Assembly (NCBI RefSeq): GCF_963576675.1
Contig: NC_088917.1
Location: 16,954,001 to 17,018,000 of the forward strand
DNA: 64,000 bases
Direction: 5' to 3'
DNA from: Euphorbia lathyris
Lineage: Eukaryota > Streptophyta > Magnoliopsida > Malpighiales > Euphorbiaceae
Both the position numbers and the translations under genes were made by a program. The notes under the pieces were generated by a model. That model saw only the letters and a list, made by a program, of their open reading frames with translations. It did not search any database and was not told the DNA's origin. Shown here one piece after another: positions 23,881-35,542 of the stretch (within the stretch, counting starts at the first letter, position 1; every line of letters starts with the position of its first letter).

Positions 23881-25383
23881 AATCAAGGACGAAATCAGCT
23901 TGGTGTTGAAATAAAGGTGACATGGCATGTCAAAAAGGTGACACGGTGTGTCAACCAAATTATTTTAAGCAGAGACTTTGCTCAAAGGTGACACGACGTG
24001 TCACCTACTTACATAGCGTGTCACCTACTGACACGGCGTGCCACCTGCATTTTCAGCCGTCTTCGCGTTTCCTTGGGCCGTGTCGCTAGCCTCGGGGAAA
24101 TCAATGATGTCCTTCGGTCCCATGTGGGAGATGTCCTCATCAATATGTCTGTGAAAATCCTAGAACACACAGAGTTAAGTAAATTCTTGACTTTAGTGAT
24201 CGTCGAAAACTTGTTAAAGCGGAACTTTTCTAAAGAAATTTCGTTCTCCACTATCATAGCGGTGAGCGGGATTTCTGCTGATATTTAAAATGGTACTGTG
24301 TTTGTATCAAGAGATTTAAGACATAAAACAACTTTGTCTGTAATGGCATTGAGCAAAACATTTGAGAGGTCGACGAGCTTCATAACAATGTTTTTATAGC
24401 CATTTGCTTCGAGCCATACCTACATGGCCATGACTAGTCGCGACTCTGCTGGATCTCGAATCAAATGAAACACCATTCGAGAGAAGACCTTTCTATCCAT
24501 TGCGCGATAGGCGTGAACCTCCTCTGACGTAATTGAAGCCATTGGAAGAGTTATGCTAACCAGAAACTTAAAGAAGAATTATGCTACCCAGAAATTTAAA
24601 GAAGAATTATGCCAAAGCTAATTGAGGTTACAGAGTATACTAAGGTGTTTATATAATCATGTTGAACTGAAAGAGTAACTTCCTGCTAAATGTACAGCTG
24701 CAAAAATGGGCAAAGTGACAATTTTTTTACCTTATTGTTGGTAGCCACTGGTGTGTATGAGTAGACATTCCATAAATGGTATGAACAAAAGCCTGGTTAA
24801 TATGGTAACATGTTTATCCATTATCATTTCTTGTCTTTCTCCTCATCTGGCCAAGCTCAAAATCCATCTCCCTTGCTTCGGCTTGGAGGACTTCACGGCT
24901 CTTGGCGTCATACTCTTGTATGGCTTGTAGAAAACTCAGTTGAATCATTATTGAAGAAGTTTCCGTTAGGAAAATGATCGGCTCTGATACCAACTGATAT
25001 GGATCAGTCTTGGGACGTGTTAGTTTTAATACTAACAAAGAGGTTTTTCTCAAGCTAAACTTGAAGGAGTTAATCCCGGGTTCTACGGACTAAAACCGTA
25101 TGAAATAAGAATTCTCCATTGTTGAAGGTGAAAACCTTAACAAAATCTTCATGAAGAAGACAATGAAAATTATATTAATTGAAAGTTACCATTATAAAAA
25201 GAAGGAGATGCATTTATAGCATCTCAAACCTAATTGATGAATTACATAAAGGGTAAACACCCATAACTAAATATATATAATAAACTTAAGGGTAAGATGG
25301 TAAAGATAGAGGATAAGGCACATGTGGGTCATTAAATTATTGGGTAAAATAGCAAAAAGCATGGACCAATTCGGAATTAAACC
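23881..25383 (-). repeat. Array unit 6
   Basis: The primer-site sequence is at 24981-24992. It carries three consecutive palindrome half-sites (23990-24033), the largest cluster in the array. Confidence 0.7.
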
Positions 25384-25499
25384 AATCAAGGACGAAATCA
25401 GTTTGATGCTGAAATAAAGGTGACATTACGTGTCAAAAAGGTGACACGGTGTGTCAACTAAATTATTTTAAGCAGAGACTTTGCTCAAAGGTGACACGG

Positions 25500-26005
25500 C
25501 GTGTCACCTGCATTTTCAGTAGTCTTCGCATTTCCTTGGGCCGTGTCGCTAGCCTCGGGGAAATAGGTGACGTCCTTCAGTCCCATGTTGGAGATGTCCT
25601 CATCAATATGTCAGTGAAACTCCTGGAACACACAGAGTTAAGTAAATTCTTGACTCTAGTGATCGCCGAAAACTTGTTAAGGCGGAACATTTATAAAGAA
25701 ATTTCGTTCTCCACTATCATAGCGGTGAGAGGGATTTCTGCTAATATTTATAAAGGTACTGTGTTTGCATCAAGACATTTCAGACATAAAACAGCTTCGT
25801 TTGCAATGGCATTGAGCAAAACATTTGATAGGCCGATGAGCTTCATAACAATGTTTTTATAGCCATTTGCTTCGAGCCATAGCTACATGGCCATGACTAG
25901 TAGCGACCCTGCTGGATCTCCAATCAAATGAAACACCATTCGAGAGAAGACCTCTCTATCCATTGCGTGCTAGGTTTGAAGCTCCTCTGACGTAATTGAA
26001 GCCAT
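25500..26005 (-). pseudogene. Captured plant reading frame in the array (unit 7 copy)
   Basis: From an ATG at 26005 the frame reads MASITSEEL, then HAMDREVFSRMVFHLI, then DPAGSLLVMAM, a TAG stop, LWLEANGYKNIVMKL, LLNAIANEAVLCLKCLDANT, a TAA stop, and later MIVENEISLEMFRLNKF, ITRVKNLLNSVCSRIF. The D-R-E...V...L-I-x-DP...MA-x-WLE pattern looks like the N-terminus of an uncharacterised plant protein; I cannot name it. The TAG (expected Trp) is present in every unit where the site survives, so the ancestral unit already carried a dead copy. An intron-like leader with TTTTTGCAG precedes the ATG. Confidence 0.5.
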
Positions 26006-26197
26006 TGAACTTACAGGAGAGTTATGCTAACCAGAAACTTGAAGAAGAATTATGCTACCCCGAAATTTAAAGAAGAATTATACCAAAGCTAATTGAGGTT
26101 AGAAAGTATGCTAAGGTGTTTATATAATCATGTTGAACTGAGAGAGTAACTTCCTGCTAAATGTACAGCTGCAAAAATGGGCAAAGTGACAAAAAAT

Positions 26198-26419
26198 TTA
26201 CCTTATTGTTGGTAGCCACTGGTGTGTATGAGTAGACATTCCATAAATGGTATGAACAAAAGCCTGGTTAATATGGTAACATGTTTCTCCCTTATCATTT
26301 CTTGTCTTTCTCCTCATCTGGGCAAGCTCAAAATCCATCTCCCTTGCTTCGGCTTGGAGGACTTCACGGCTCTTGGCATCATACTCTTGTATGGCTTGTA
26401 AAAAACTCAGTTGAATCAT
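26198..26419 (-). CDS. Short ORF after the primer site in the array (unit 7 copy)
   Basis: 73 codons from ATG at 26419: MIQLSFLQAIQEYDAKSR, then LQAEAREMDFELAQMRRK, then CYHINQAFVHTIYGMSTH. The middle is a charged helix likely to form a coiled coil. It ends at ATAAG|GTAA, a good splice donor, so in a transcript the frame may run on. It begins 33 bases after the primer-site match, the place of gag in an LTR element, but no CCHC or capsid motif is seen and I do not recognise it. Other copies: units 1 (17305), 2 (18777), 3 (20266), 5, 6 (24814), with small changes. Confidence 0.4.
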   Translation of the reverse strand: MIQLSFLQAIQEYDAKSREVLQAEAREMDFELAQMRRKTRNDKGETCYHINQAFVHTIYGMSTHTHQWLPTIR

Positions 26420-26859
26420 TATTGAAGAAGTCTCCGTTAGGAAAATGATCGGCTCTGATACCAACTGATATGGATCAGTCTTGGGATGTGTTAGTTTTAA
26501 TCTTAAACTCACGAAGAGGTTTTTCTCAAGTTAAACTTGAAGGAGTTAATCCCGGGTTTTACGGACTAAAATCGCAGGAAATAGGAATTTTCCATTGTTG
26601 AAGGTAAAAACCTTAACAAAATCTTTATGAAGAAGACAATGAAAATTATATTAATTGAAAGTTACCATTATAAAAAGAAGGAGATGCATTTATAGCATCT
26701 CAAACCTAATTGATGAATTATATAAAAGGTAAACACCTATAACTAAATGTATATAATAAACTTAAGGGTAATATGGTAAAGATAGAGGATAAGGCACATG
26801 TGGGTCATTAAATTATGGGGTAAAATAGCAAAAACCAGGGAACAATTCAGAATTAAACC

Positions 26860-27522
26860 AATCAAGGATGAAATCAGCTTGATGCTGAAATAAGGGTGAC
26901 ATTGCGTGTCAAAAAGGTGACATGATGTGTCAACCAAATTATTTTAAGCAGAGACTTTGCTCAAAGGTGACACAGCGTGTCACCTGCATTTTCAGCAGTC
27001 TTCATATAAAATAGCTTCGTTTGCAATGGCATTGAGCAAAACATTTGATAGGTCGATGAGCTTCATAACAATGTTTTTATAGCCATTTGCTTCGAGCCAT
27101 AGCTACATGGCCATGACTAGTAGCGACCCTGCTGGATCTCCAATCAAATGAAACACCATTCGAGAGAAGACCTCTCTATCCATTGCGTGAAAGGTGTGAA
27201 GCTCCTCTAACGTAATTGAAGCCATTGAACTTACAGAAGAGTTATGCTAACCAGAAACTTGAAGAAGAATTATGCTACCCAGAAATTTAAAGAAGAATTA
27301 TGCCAAAGCTAATTGAGGTTACAGAGTATACTAAGGTGTTTATATAATCATGTTGAACTGAGAGAGTAACTTCCTGCTAAATGTACAGCTGCAAAAATGG
27401 GCAAAGTGAGAAATTTTTTACCTTATTGTTGGTAGCCACTGCTGTGTATGAGTAGACATTCCTTAAATGGTATGAACAAAAGCCTGGTTAATATGGTAAC
27501 ATGTTTCTCCCTCATCATTTCT
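26860..27522 (-). repeat. Array unit 8, truncated and deleted
   Basis: About 290 bp are missing at the junction GCAGTCTTC|ATATAAAATAG (27003), and the unit stops within the short ORF at ATCATTTCT (27522). The array therefore ends inside an internal region, without an outer LTR. Confidence 0.75.
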
Positions 27523-27579
27523 GTTATGAATTAATTGAATTCTGTTTTTTATAATAATAATAACAATATTAGTGAACCT

Positions 27580-27962
27580 TAATAACAACCCAAATTATTT
27601 TAGAATGAGGAATAAAAGGAAAATTATTAGAAATAATGGCAAACCATTATTTCCTATAAAAGTGGGATTTATGCATGATTAATATGGAATTAATGATAAT
27701 TAATGGAGGATTAATGCAGATGTCTCTGAACCATTATCAAGGAGAACCCCCCAACATTGATGATACTAACAACTCAATTAATACTGAAACCCTCAAGTAT
27801 AACTAAAGTAACATCAAAACTCACATTCAAGGACAATAAAAGGGATTAATGCGATTGTTACAGAATTGCATGTAAATACCCCAGCATCGGAGTGTCCACG
27901 ACCGATCCTAACGGTGCCTCATAGGGAAGGGCTCCGGTCAAGTATTTTTTCACAAGTTATCA
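27580..27962 (+). mobile_element. LTR 1 of a non-coding LTR element
   Basis: It starts TAATAACAACCCAAATTATT and ends CACAAGTTATCA, followed by ATTGGTGCGGTGATCGTGG, a probable primer site. Compared with LTR 2 its first G is mutated and about 85 bp are deleted between CCCCAG and CATCGG. The GCATCGGAGTG...CCGATCC stretch is typical of plant gypsy-type LTRs. Confidence 0.7.
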
Positions 27963-30019
27963 ATTGGTGCGGTGATCGTGGAATCCTAAGATTAATATGA
28001 TTTACGCAACAAACATAGAATGTCCGCGGAGTTTCACAAAGAACAAAACAATGGAGTCAAATCTCAAACCTTGGCTCAATCAATACAAAGAAATCTATCC
28101 AAAGATAGGGTTCTCTATATATTGGTGGGAAAGAGTTTTCTACATTAAATTTGGAATTTTATGATAAACAAGATAAGTCTCCTCCCCTTTCTTGTTCCAT
28201 TAAAGAACTTTGAAATTCCCCACACTTATGAAGCATTATGAATATCATTACATGTTATTATGATAAATCTAATAAACTGTTAAAGATGAAGTCATAAGGA
28301 TAAATCTTTCATTAAATCTTGTATGCTTAATATGCCTCGTATTTTTATGCATGACGGGTGTAATAGGCTATTATCATTAAATTAGTATAAAATGCATGTA
28401 TCAAACCCGTAATCTTCGGATTTTATAAAAAAAAATTCTTCCATTCAAGGTGATTTGTCATTTGGTATTAAAATATCATAAAAGGGCTCGTGTAATTACA
28501 TATGATTTAGGTCTGATTAGTCTTTTGAATGAATATGTATATAATTATTAGAAGAAATTACAAAGAAAATCATATTTGTTTTTTTTTTACAATTCACCAT
28601 TTTCTATTTATGGCTTTTATCATATATGGTATTTTTAATTTAAAATATTAGAAATTCATGTTTTTAATTATTGTTTTGTCAAACAGTTAATTCACTCATT
28701 TTTTACAAGGATGTGTCTATTCATATAAAAACTATTTATTTTGACATTGTTTTTTTTTTTGAAAAAAATATTGTTAGAATTTATTTTACCATAATAAGGT
28801 ACTTGTAAATATTGAGTCTATTTGTGAGTATCCTATAATTGTCCCTAACTATTAAAGCCATTATGGGATGATGAATTACAAAATTGGATAAACAAAACTT
28901 TCATGTCATGAACGAACTACAAAAAAGTGCAAATGTCAGTTTCGAATGAGAATATTAATTTATGCAAAGTTCTTAAGATATACATGAGAGTTCTTTAGAA
29001 ATTGTTTGGACGATGGCATTTGAAGGTAGGTGAATGTGAATTTTGGATAATTTTCCTTACACCCGAATTGGAGGAGAATCATGGTACGTCTTTTTCTTCC
29101 GAAATTACCCTTTGTCTTTTATTTTATTTATACAAATAAAAGGATATACGATTAATTTTATATATAATTACGTTATTAAACCATCACTTACTTTAACTGA
29201 AGTTCCTCCAAACGAGGCTTTGATGATCTATAAATTCCATTAATGCGTGATAGCATAATATTAGTTACAAGTAAATAGTAACTATATCTTACCCAATATT
29301 GAAGGTCATCATTTTTATCATATTTAAAATAAATTTATTATCTTGGGTGATAATATACATTAAAATGCAAAAAGACATTGTTTTTAAACATTGTAATTAT
29401 GGTTATTCATTATTAAAAATTCATTATGATATTTATGTTCAGTAGTAATCTTTATGATTATGACCGTTATACGTGGCATTATTATTAAGAAAAGCACAAT
29501 TAAAATTCTATTATGAATTTGTTTGGCGTATAATTTTTACTTGATTTTATCTTTTGACTAAGTTCATTTTAGAGTCAGGGACTAACATAAAGGAATTACA
29601 AAGTAGATTCCAAGATGAACTAAAAATTCCATAAAGTGATATTTGCATCATACATGTTATTGGCCAGCAAAGCTAATGCAAATAGTCCTTCACCATAAAG
29701 TATGTTCCATAGATCAAGCTATTGACCCCCAAGGTAAGTGAATATAGCTTTTATACCTTACCACAATCTTTTAATAATAGATTGGGTATGCCCCATTTCT
29801 AAAGTTCTTTCAGTACTAACCAACAAAGTACAATGGCGAGTTTTAACGAGGCTCTCAAAAAGACTGATATCCATTGTAATAAAGGCAAGGACATTGCCCC
29901 ATTAAATAAACTAATCCTTGATATCAAACGTGTTTATCATTTTGTTTGCAGAGTTCACAGACAACATAAATTTCTTCAGGCAGAAGGCGGGGGAAACATT
30001 CCCCTTAAAGAAAAATGTC

Positions 30020-30440
30020 CCACCAAAGGGCAGAAAAAATCCAGCCAAAGGGCAGAGAAAGTCCCATCAAGGGAAGATAAAGTCCTGCCAACGGACAGAC
30101 AAAGTCCTATCAAGGGCAGACCAAGTCCCGCCAAAGGGAAAACAAAGTCCCACCAAGGGCAGATAAAGTCCCACCAAAGGGCAGACAAAGTCCCATCAAG
30201 GGCAGATAAAGTTCCACTAAAAGCAAACAAAGTCCCGTCAAGGGAAGACAAAGTCCTCATCAAGAGGCGTCACATTTTTTACCAGGGCATCACATTTTTT
30301 ACTCTATCAATAATAAGTCTTTTCCAAATGGCAGATTCTCTTCCCCGTGAAAGAATCTTACACAAAGTCCCTCCAAAGGGCAGATTCTCTTCCCCGTGAA
30401 GGAATTTTACACAAAGTCCCTTCAAATGGCGGATCTCAAA
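30020..30440 (+). repeat. Minisatellite in the internal region, copy 1
   Basis: From 30020 to 30260 a 19-20-bp motif of the form GACAAAGTCCCACCAAGGGCA is repeated about twelve times with changes. Then a 55-60-bp motif (GGCAGATTCTCTTCCCCGTG...) occurs two to three times up to 30440. Tandem repeats near the 3' end of the internal region are a known habit of plant Tat/Ogre-type gypsy elements. Confidence 0.75.
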
Positions 30441-30697
30441 ATAAAAATTCCCATTACGGATAGATTTGCTTCTCAGAGAAGTGATTACTAAAAATCCTAT
30501 GAAGGGCGGATACATCTTTCTCAAAGAAAGAAATCCTTAAAGCTTATCGCAAGCTTCCTAGGGGACGGCTGGCCACCTACCCTAGCGATTTGGTGGAATA
30601 AGTTTAAACACTTCAGATCTATTCTAATAGCAATTTGGTGGGATAAGTTTAAACACTTAAAAAATATTCTCAAGTTCAAACATGCGAATAAAAGAAA

Positions 30698-32520
30698 TGT
30701 CACACCCGACCCTAATCGGCATCGGGTATGAAGGGAAAGGATAACGAACTTGTAACAGTCTAAAAGGTGTTTACCCTTCAGATCTATTTACAGAGACTTG
30801 ATGTTAATAAATAGCATTTTTATAAAGGATATACTTAATGGCTTCATTTGTTTTCGTTTTATTTGTAATGTTAGTCTTACATTATTTTAATTAGCATCCT
30901 TTTAATTATATATTTCTTTCAAAGTACTAAATATATACATTTATTACTTTTATCCACAATAGTTACGTATAATACTAAATCGGTAATATAGTTATTTTAG
31001 ACCGAATATACTGTTGGACGTGTTACGATATCATTAGTCTACTTGTATTAATTTTATATTCAAATTATGGTACAAATTTTATATTCTACTTTATACCAAC
31101 TGTAGTTGGTAAATATCAATATTAGTCTTTCTATAATTTAACTCTAACAATAAAAGTTGCTTAAAATATTTTATTGATAGAATTTAAAATAATCGAAATA
31201 TTCTTATTGCATTATTGTCGCTTACTGAGATAGTAATTTTACACCGACGTAGTTAATTTAGACCGATTACACTATTAAACTCGTGACGCTACTAAAAGCT
31301 CATTGTTATCGAATTTCACTTTAAGAAATCTAATAGACAATTAATCTAAATTTATATTTTCATTAGTAAACCATAGATGATAAATTATAACCATAAATCT
31401 AAATTTGTTTAAATTTGACAAAACTATAGGAACCAAACTCACTCAAAATAATACTTATAATATTCTAAAATAATTTGGGTAAAAATATCGTTACCGAAAC
31501 ATCATCGTCGGTCAGCGACAATTTACCGGTATGATCTTTGATAGTTGACAGCTGATCCGAAATGTCGGCCGAATATCGACCAGGTTGATCGATAAGAAAG
31601 GGCAACATTAAGGATCAAATAAGAATTTTTTCATAAAATGAAAAGAGTCCATTTCGTTTTATTTTATTTCCTCCTAACATTCATCTCCATAATTAATAAG
31701 ATTGACTGAAATCAAACTCTTGAATACATTTATTTATTGAACACAATTGCTATCTCTTCCCCTTTTTCATTCTTTTGTATACAACATTTTATTTATGGAG
31801 ATTAAATTAGTAATTAAATTGTAATTTTTTTATTCACTAATTAATTAATTGACACATAAATATGTTTTTGTTTACAAAATTGACACATGGATGACACATG
31901 TATTTCATGTATATTTTTTTGTTTACAAAATTGACACATGAATGACACGTGTATCTCATGCATCTAATATTAATAACATCTATATAATGAGTCAATAAAA
32001 ATTTCTAATATATATATTACTATATATATATATATATTGAATCCGTAAATTACATATACATATTTTTTATATTTTCCATTTTATAAAATATATAATTCTA
32101 ATACCTAAATTGTTATTGAATCCGTAAATTACATATACATATTTTTTATATTTTCCATTTTATAAAATATATAATTCTAATACCTAAATTGTTAGTAATT
32201 TGATGGGTAGGTTCACATTACAAGAATGTAATACTAATTTACTTTAAATTAATTAATTTTTCTTAATTATTCTTCACCTTTTCTTTTCTTTTCTTTTAAT
32301 AAAATAAATTTGAAATTTGTTTTCAACTATAACCAACTATATAACTTACTTACGTGTAAGTGTATTAGTAATTGGAAAATATTGGTTTTGATCCTTTTAA
32401 TTTACAACGTTTTATAACATTTACTTAATTTTTTTTATTTACACATAAACCATTAAATTAAACACAATAATGACATAATCTAATTTTAGATACTTTAAAT
32501 TTTTGGACACGGACGTGACA
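30698..32520. mobile_element. Solo LTR, 1,823 bp, with 5-bp TSD
   Basis: It begins TGTCACACCCGACCC and ends GGACGTGACA, perfect short inverted termini, flanked by agaaa on both sides (30693-30697 and 32521-32525). There is no internal region, so it is the product of LTR-LTR recombination. Most of it (from 30963) is homologous to 49146-50479. The element proper is read on the minus strand at that second copy. It contains a 77-bp exact tandem duplication at about 32038-32191. Confidence 0.85.
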
Positions 32521-32825
32521 AGAAACAACGAAATTCTTCACAAAATGAACTCAAAAGCAGAATAAAAGAAAAAGCCCGATGTGGTGAATGCAAAATATGG
32601 CGAACGAAGGAAAAAGCCCCACGAGGCGAATGCCTAAGTGGCAAAAGTAAAACCTATCAAATGGCTACACACTTGAGCACTTTTATTGGCTTATTTGATG
32701 ATTATAAAATTTAAATAACGTGTCCCATTCCTACTGGTTCGGAGAAATATTTTAATGGAAAATCATTAAATATAAAACACACTTTAGACAGCACTAAAGA
32801 GTTTTTTATACCTTTAGGGGGCATC

Positions 32826-33294
32826 TGATAACAACCCAAATTATTCTAGAATGAGTAATAAAGGAAAAATTAATAGAACTAATGACAAACCATTATTTCC
32901 TATAAAAGTGAGATTTATGCATGATTAATATGGAATTAATGATAATTAATGCATGATTTATGTAGGGGTCTCTGAACCATTATCAAGGAGAAACCCCCAA
33001 AATTAATCATACTAACGACTCAATTAATACTGAAACCCTCAAGTATAACTAAAGTAACATCAAAACCCACATTCAAGGATAATAAAGGGGATTAATGCGA
33101 TTGTTACAAAATTGCATATAAATACCCCAGCTTCCTAGGATTAAAGGTACACACACAATATTCTAACCCTAATCTGTGATTACTGATTATTCTCTCAACA
33201 ATATTACTGACTTAGGCATCGGAGTGTACCCACCGATCCCAACGGTGCCTCATAGGGAAAGACTCCGATCTAGGATTTTTTTCACAAGTTATCA
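32826..33294 (+). mobile_element. LTR 2 of the non-coding LTR element
   Basis: 469 bp with perfect inverted termini TGATAAC...GTTATCA, preceded by a polypurine tract and followed again by the primer-site sequence ATTGGTGCGGTGATC. It is the intact version of LTR 1 and is shared between two internal regions. Confidence 0.8.
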
Positions 33295-35199
33295 ATTGGT
33301 GCGGTGATCGTGGAATCATAAGATTAATAGGATTTACACAACAAACATAGAATGTCTGTGGAGTTTCACAAAGAATAAAATAATGGAGTCAAATCTCAAA
33401 CCTTGACTCAATCAATACAAACAAATTTATCTAAAGATAGGGTTCTCTATATATTGGTGGGAAAGAGTTTTCTACATTAAATCTGGATTAATTTTATGAT
33501 AAACAAGATAAGTCTCCTCCCCTTTCTTGTTCCATTAAAGAAATTTGAAATTCCTCACCCTTATGAAGTGTTATGAATATCATTACATGTTATTATGATA
33601 AATCTAATAAACCGTGAAAGATGAAGTCATAAGGATAAATCTTTCATTAAATCTTGTATGCTTAATATGCCTCGTATTTTTATGCATCACGGGTGTAATA
33701 GGCTATTATCATTAAATTAGTACAAAACGCATGTTCTGATTCAAAAAAAAAGTACAAAACGCATATATAAAACCCGTAATCTTCGGATTTTATAAAAAAA
33801 AATTCATCCATTCAAGGTGATTTTGTCATTTGATATTAAAATATCATAAAAGGGCTCGTGTAATTAGAGATGATTTAGGTCTGATCAGTCTTTTAAATGA
33901 ATATGCATATAATTATTAGAATAAATTACAAAGAAAATCATATTTGTTTTTTTTTACAATTCACCATCATCTATTTATGGCTTTTATCATATATGGTATT
34001 TTTAATTTAAAATATTACAAGTTTATGTTTTTAATTATTGTTTTGTCAAACAGTTAATTCATCTATTTTTTACAAGGATGTGTCTATTCATATAAAAATT
34101 GTTTATTTTGACATTGTTAGAATTTCTTTTAGGAAAAATTACAAAACTGGGTCAAATGGGAGACCCATTTACATATTTAACCCATTTACTAATCCTACTA
34201 CATATCTACTTTCCCATAATACCCCTAACCTTCCCACTTCCACCACTCGCGAATCGTCGCTCCCCCTATCTCCTTGGTTATGCGAAAAGTTGCTCCTGCA
34301 TTAATGATTTCAAGACTTTTGATCTTCCTTTCTTCCTTTAAATTGCACGAAATCTGCACCATTTAGTCAAAATCACAATGAATTTCTCTTTTTCCTCTCT
34401 TCATCTCTTGATTCTACAACTTCCCAACCCTAAAAAACGAAGCCATGGTTTTCATCTTCCTGTTCGTTGCTTGGTTTCTTTCTTCTTGTTACCATCAAAG
34501 AAATGGTTTTTCTACGTTATTTCTTTCGTTCTTCCCATGTTATCATATTGTTATTGTCGCTTTTGGGGGTGAAAGGGGCGAAAAATGTAACTATCTGTTT
34601 TTTTTCTGCGTTTTTTTCAAGAATTCACTTCGCAATCGATGGTTTCGCTAAGCTTTGCGAAGAGAACGAGCCTGGAAAGTGACGATCTACTTCGTTAATC
34701 GTTGATTTTGCGAAGATATGCGAAGAGAAAGCGTCTGAAACGTATGGATCTACCTCGTGAATCAATTAGTTCACGAAGTTTGCGAATAGATCCTCACGTT
34801 TCAGACCTCACAAACTTCGCGAAAGCATCGATATGCGACGTAGATAGTCACGTTTCTGACCTCACAGACTTCGCGAAAGCATCGATATGTGAAGTAAAAC
34901 CCTGCACATTTACATTCGCATGCTTCGCTAATCTTCATTTCGCGAAGCCAAAATCATCTTTTTCCATGTCTAAGACGATTAATTTTTTCTGTAGATGGTT
35001 GAATACGTAATATCCCTTTCTGGAAGGCGGCGTACTGGGTTGCATGGGAGATGATTTTCCTTCTTGTATAGGGATGAACTTCCCCAAGACTGACACATTC
35101 ACTCCTAAAGTGTTGGGTTAGGAGAGGTTTTGTCAATCTTGGGGTGCACCATAGGACACGTCCATCCCATGGTGCCAATCTTCAAAGTGGACCTAACTT

Positions 35200-35348
35200 A
35201 ATCCGGTACCAATCTTGAATCGGATGAGTAATCTTGGTGTGCACCGTGGGACACGTCCATCCCAAAAGGTCTGGAAGACCTTTTGGGATGGATGTGTCTC
35301 ACGGTGCCCACCAAGATTACTCATCCATTTCAAGATTGGTACCGGATT
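35200..35348. repeat. 149-bp near-perfect hairpin in the Mutator-like element
   Basis: The arms 35200-35272 and 35276-35348 (73 bases each) pair with about five mismatches around a 3-base loop. A third partial copy of the arm (TCTTGGGGTGCACCATAGG) lies at 35132-35170. The shape is that of a young inverted duplication able to give a long hairpin RNA. Confidence 0.85.
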
Positions 35349-35386
35349 AGTTATGTTCACTCTGAAATGATTCGTTAGGAGAGTTC

Positions 35387-35542
35387 ATTGTGGCAATCTT
35401 TTTGTAAATTTTGATAATGTTATGATTTGAACGTTGTTATTGTGGCAATCTTGTTGTAAATTTTGATAATATTATGTTTTGAATGTTGTTATTGTGGCAA
35501 TCTTCTTGTAAATTTTGATAATGTTATGATTTTAATGTTAGA
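35387..35542 (+). repeat. 52-bp tandem repeat, three copies
   Basis: Copies start at 35387, 35439 and 35491, each with ATTGTGGCAATCTT and GTAAATTTTGATAAT. Confidence 0.85.

Larger units (their letters stand above)
25384..26859 (-). repeat. Array unit 7
   Basis: The primer-site sequence is at 26452-26463. The LTR-like part belonging to its left neighbour spans 24995-25506 (TGATAT...GTGTCA on the plus strand). It shares GCGACCCTGCTGGATCTCC with unit 8. An extra stop lies early in the captured frame. Confidence 0.7.
16427..27522 (-). repeat. Tandem array of eight 1.48-kb LTR-internal units
   Basis: Eight head-to-tail copies start at 16427, 17943, 19439, 20927, 22418, 23881, 25384 and 26860 (landmark AATCAAGGACGAAATCAG). 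Unit lengths are 1517, 1496, 1488, 1491, 1463, 1503, 1476 and 663. Read on the minus strand, each unit has an LTR-like segment of about 510 bp beginning TGACAC and ending ATATCA, a GT spacer, TGGTATCAGAGC (the initiator-Met tRNA primer-binding sequence also used by the copia element here), a short ORF, a splice-like border, and a captured plant reading frame. The array is therefore (LTR-internal)n, as expected from unequal recombination between LTRs. Both outer ends are truncated, so no target duplication can be read. The LTR interpretation is inferred. Confidence 0.85.
27963..32825 (+). mobile_element. Internal region 1 of the non-coding LTR element (with nested solo LTR)
   Basis: From the primer site to TTTAGGGGGCATC, the polypurine tract before LTR 2, and interrupted by a solo LTR at 30698-32520. 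No capsid, protease, polymerase or integrase motif is present, so this is a LARD-like non-autonomous element of about 3 kb. It holds the 188-codon frame 29833-30399, which is mostly translated minisatellite (KVPSRADK repeats) and is not a credible protein. Confidence 0.65.

Noticed and set aside
16427..27522. CRISPR-like array of palindromic repeats
   Set aside because: The spacing is about 1.5 kb with homologous spacers, and the setting is a plant nuclear genome; it is a tandem DNA repeat.
29833..30399. 188-codon protein gene
   Set aside because: Most of the frame is minisatellite, and the sister copy at 36848-37192 is not conserved as protein.
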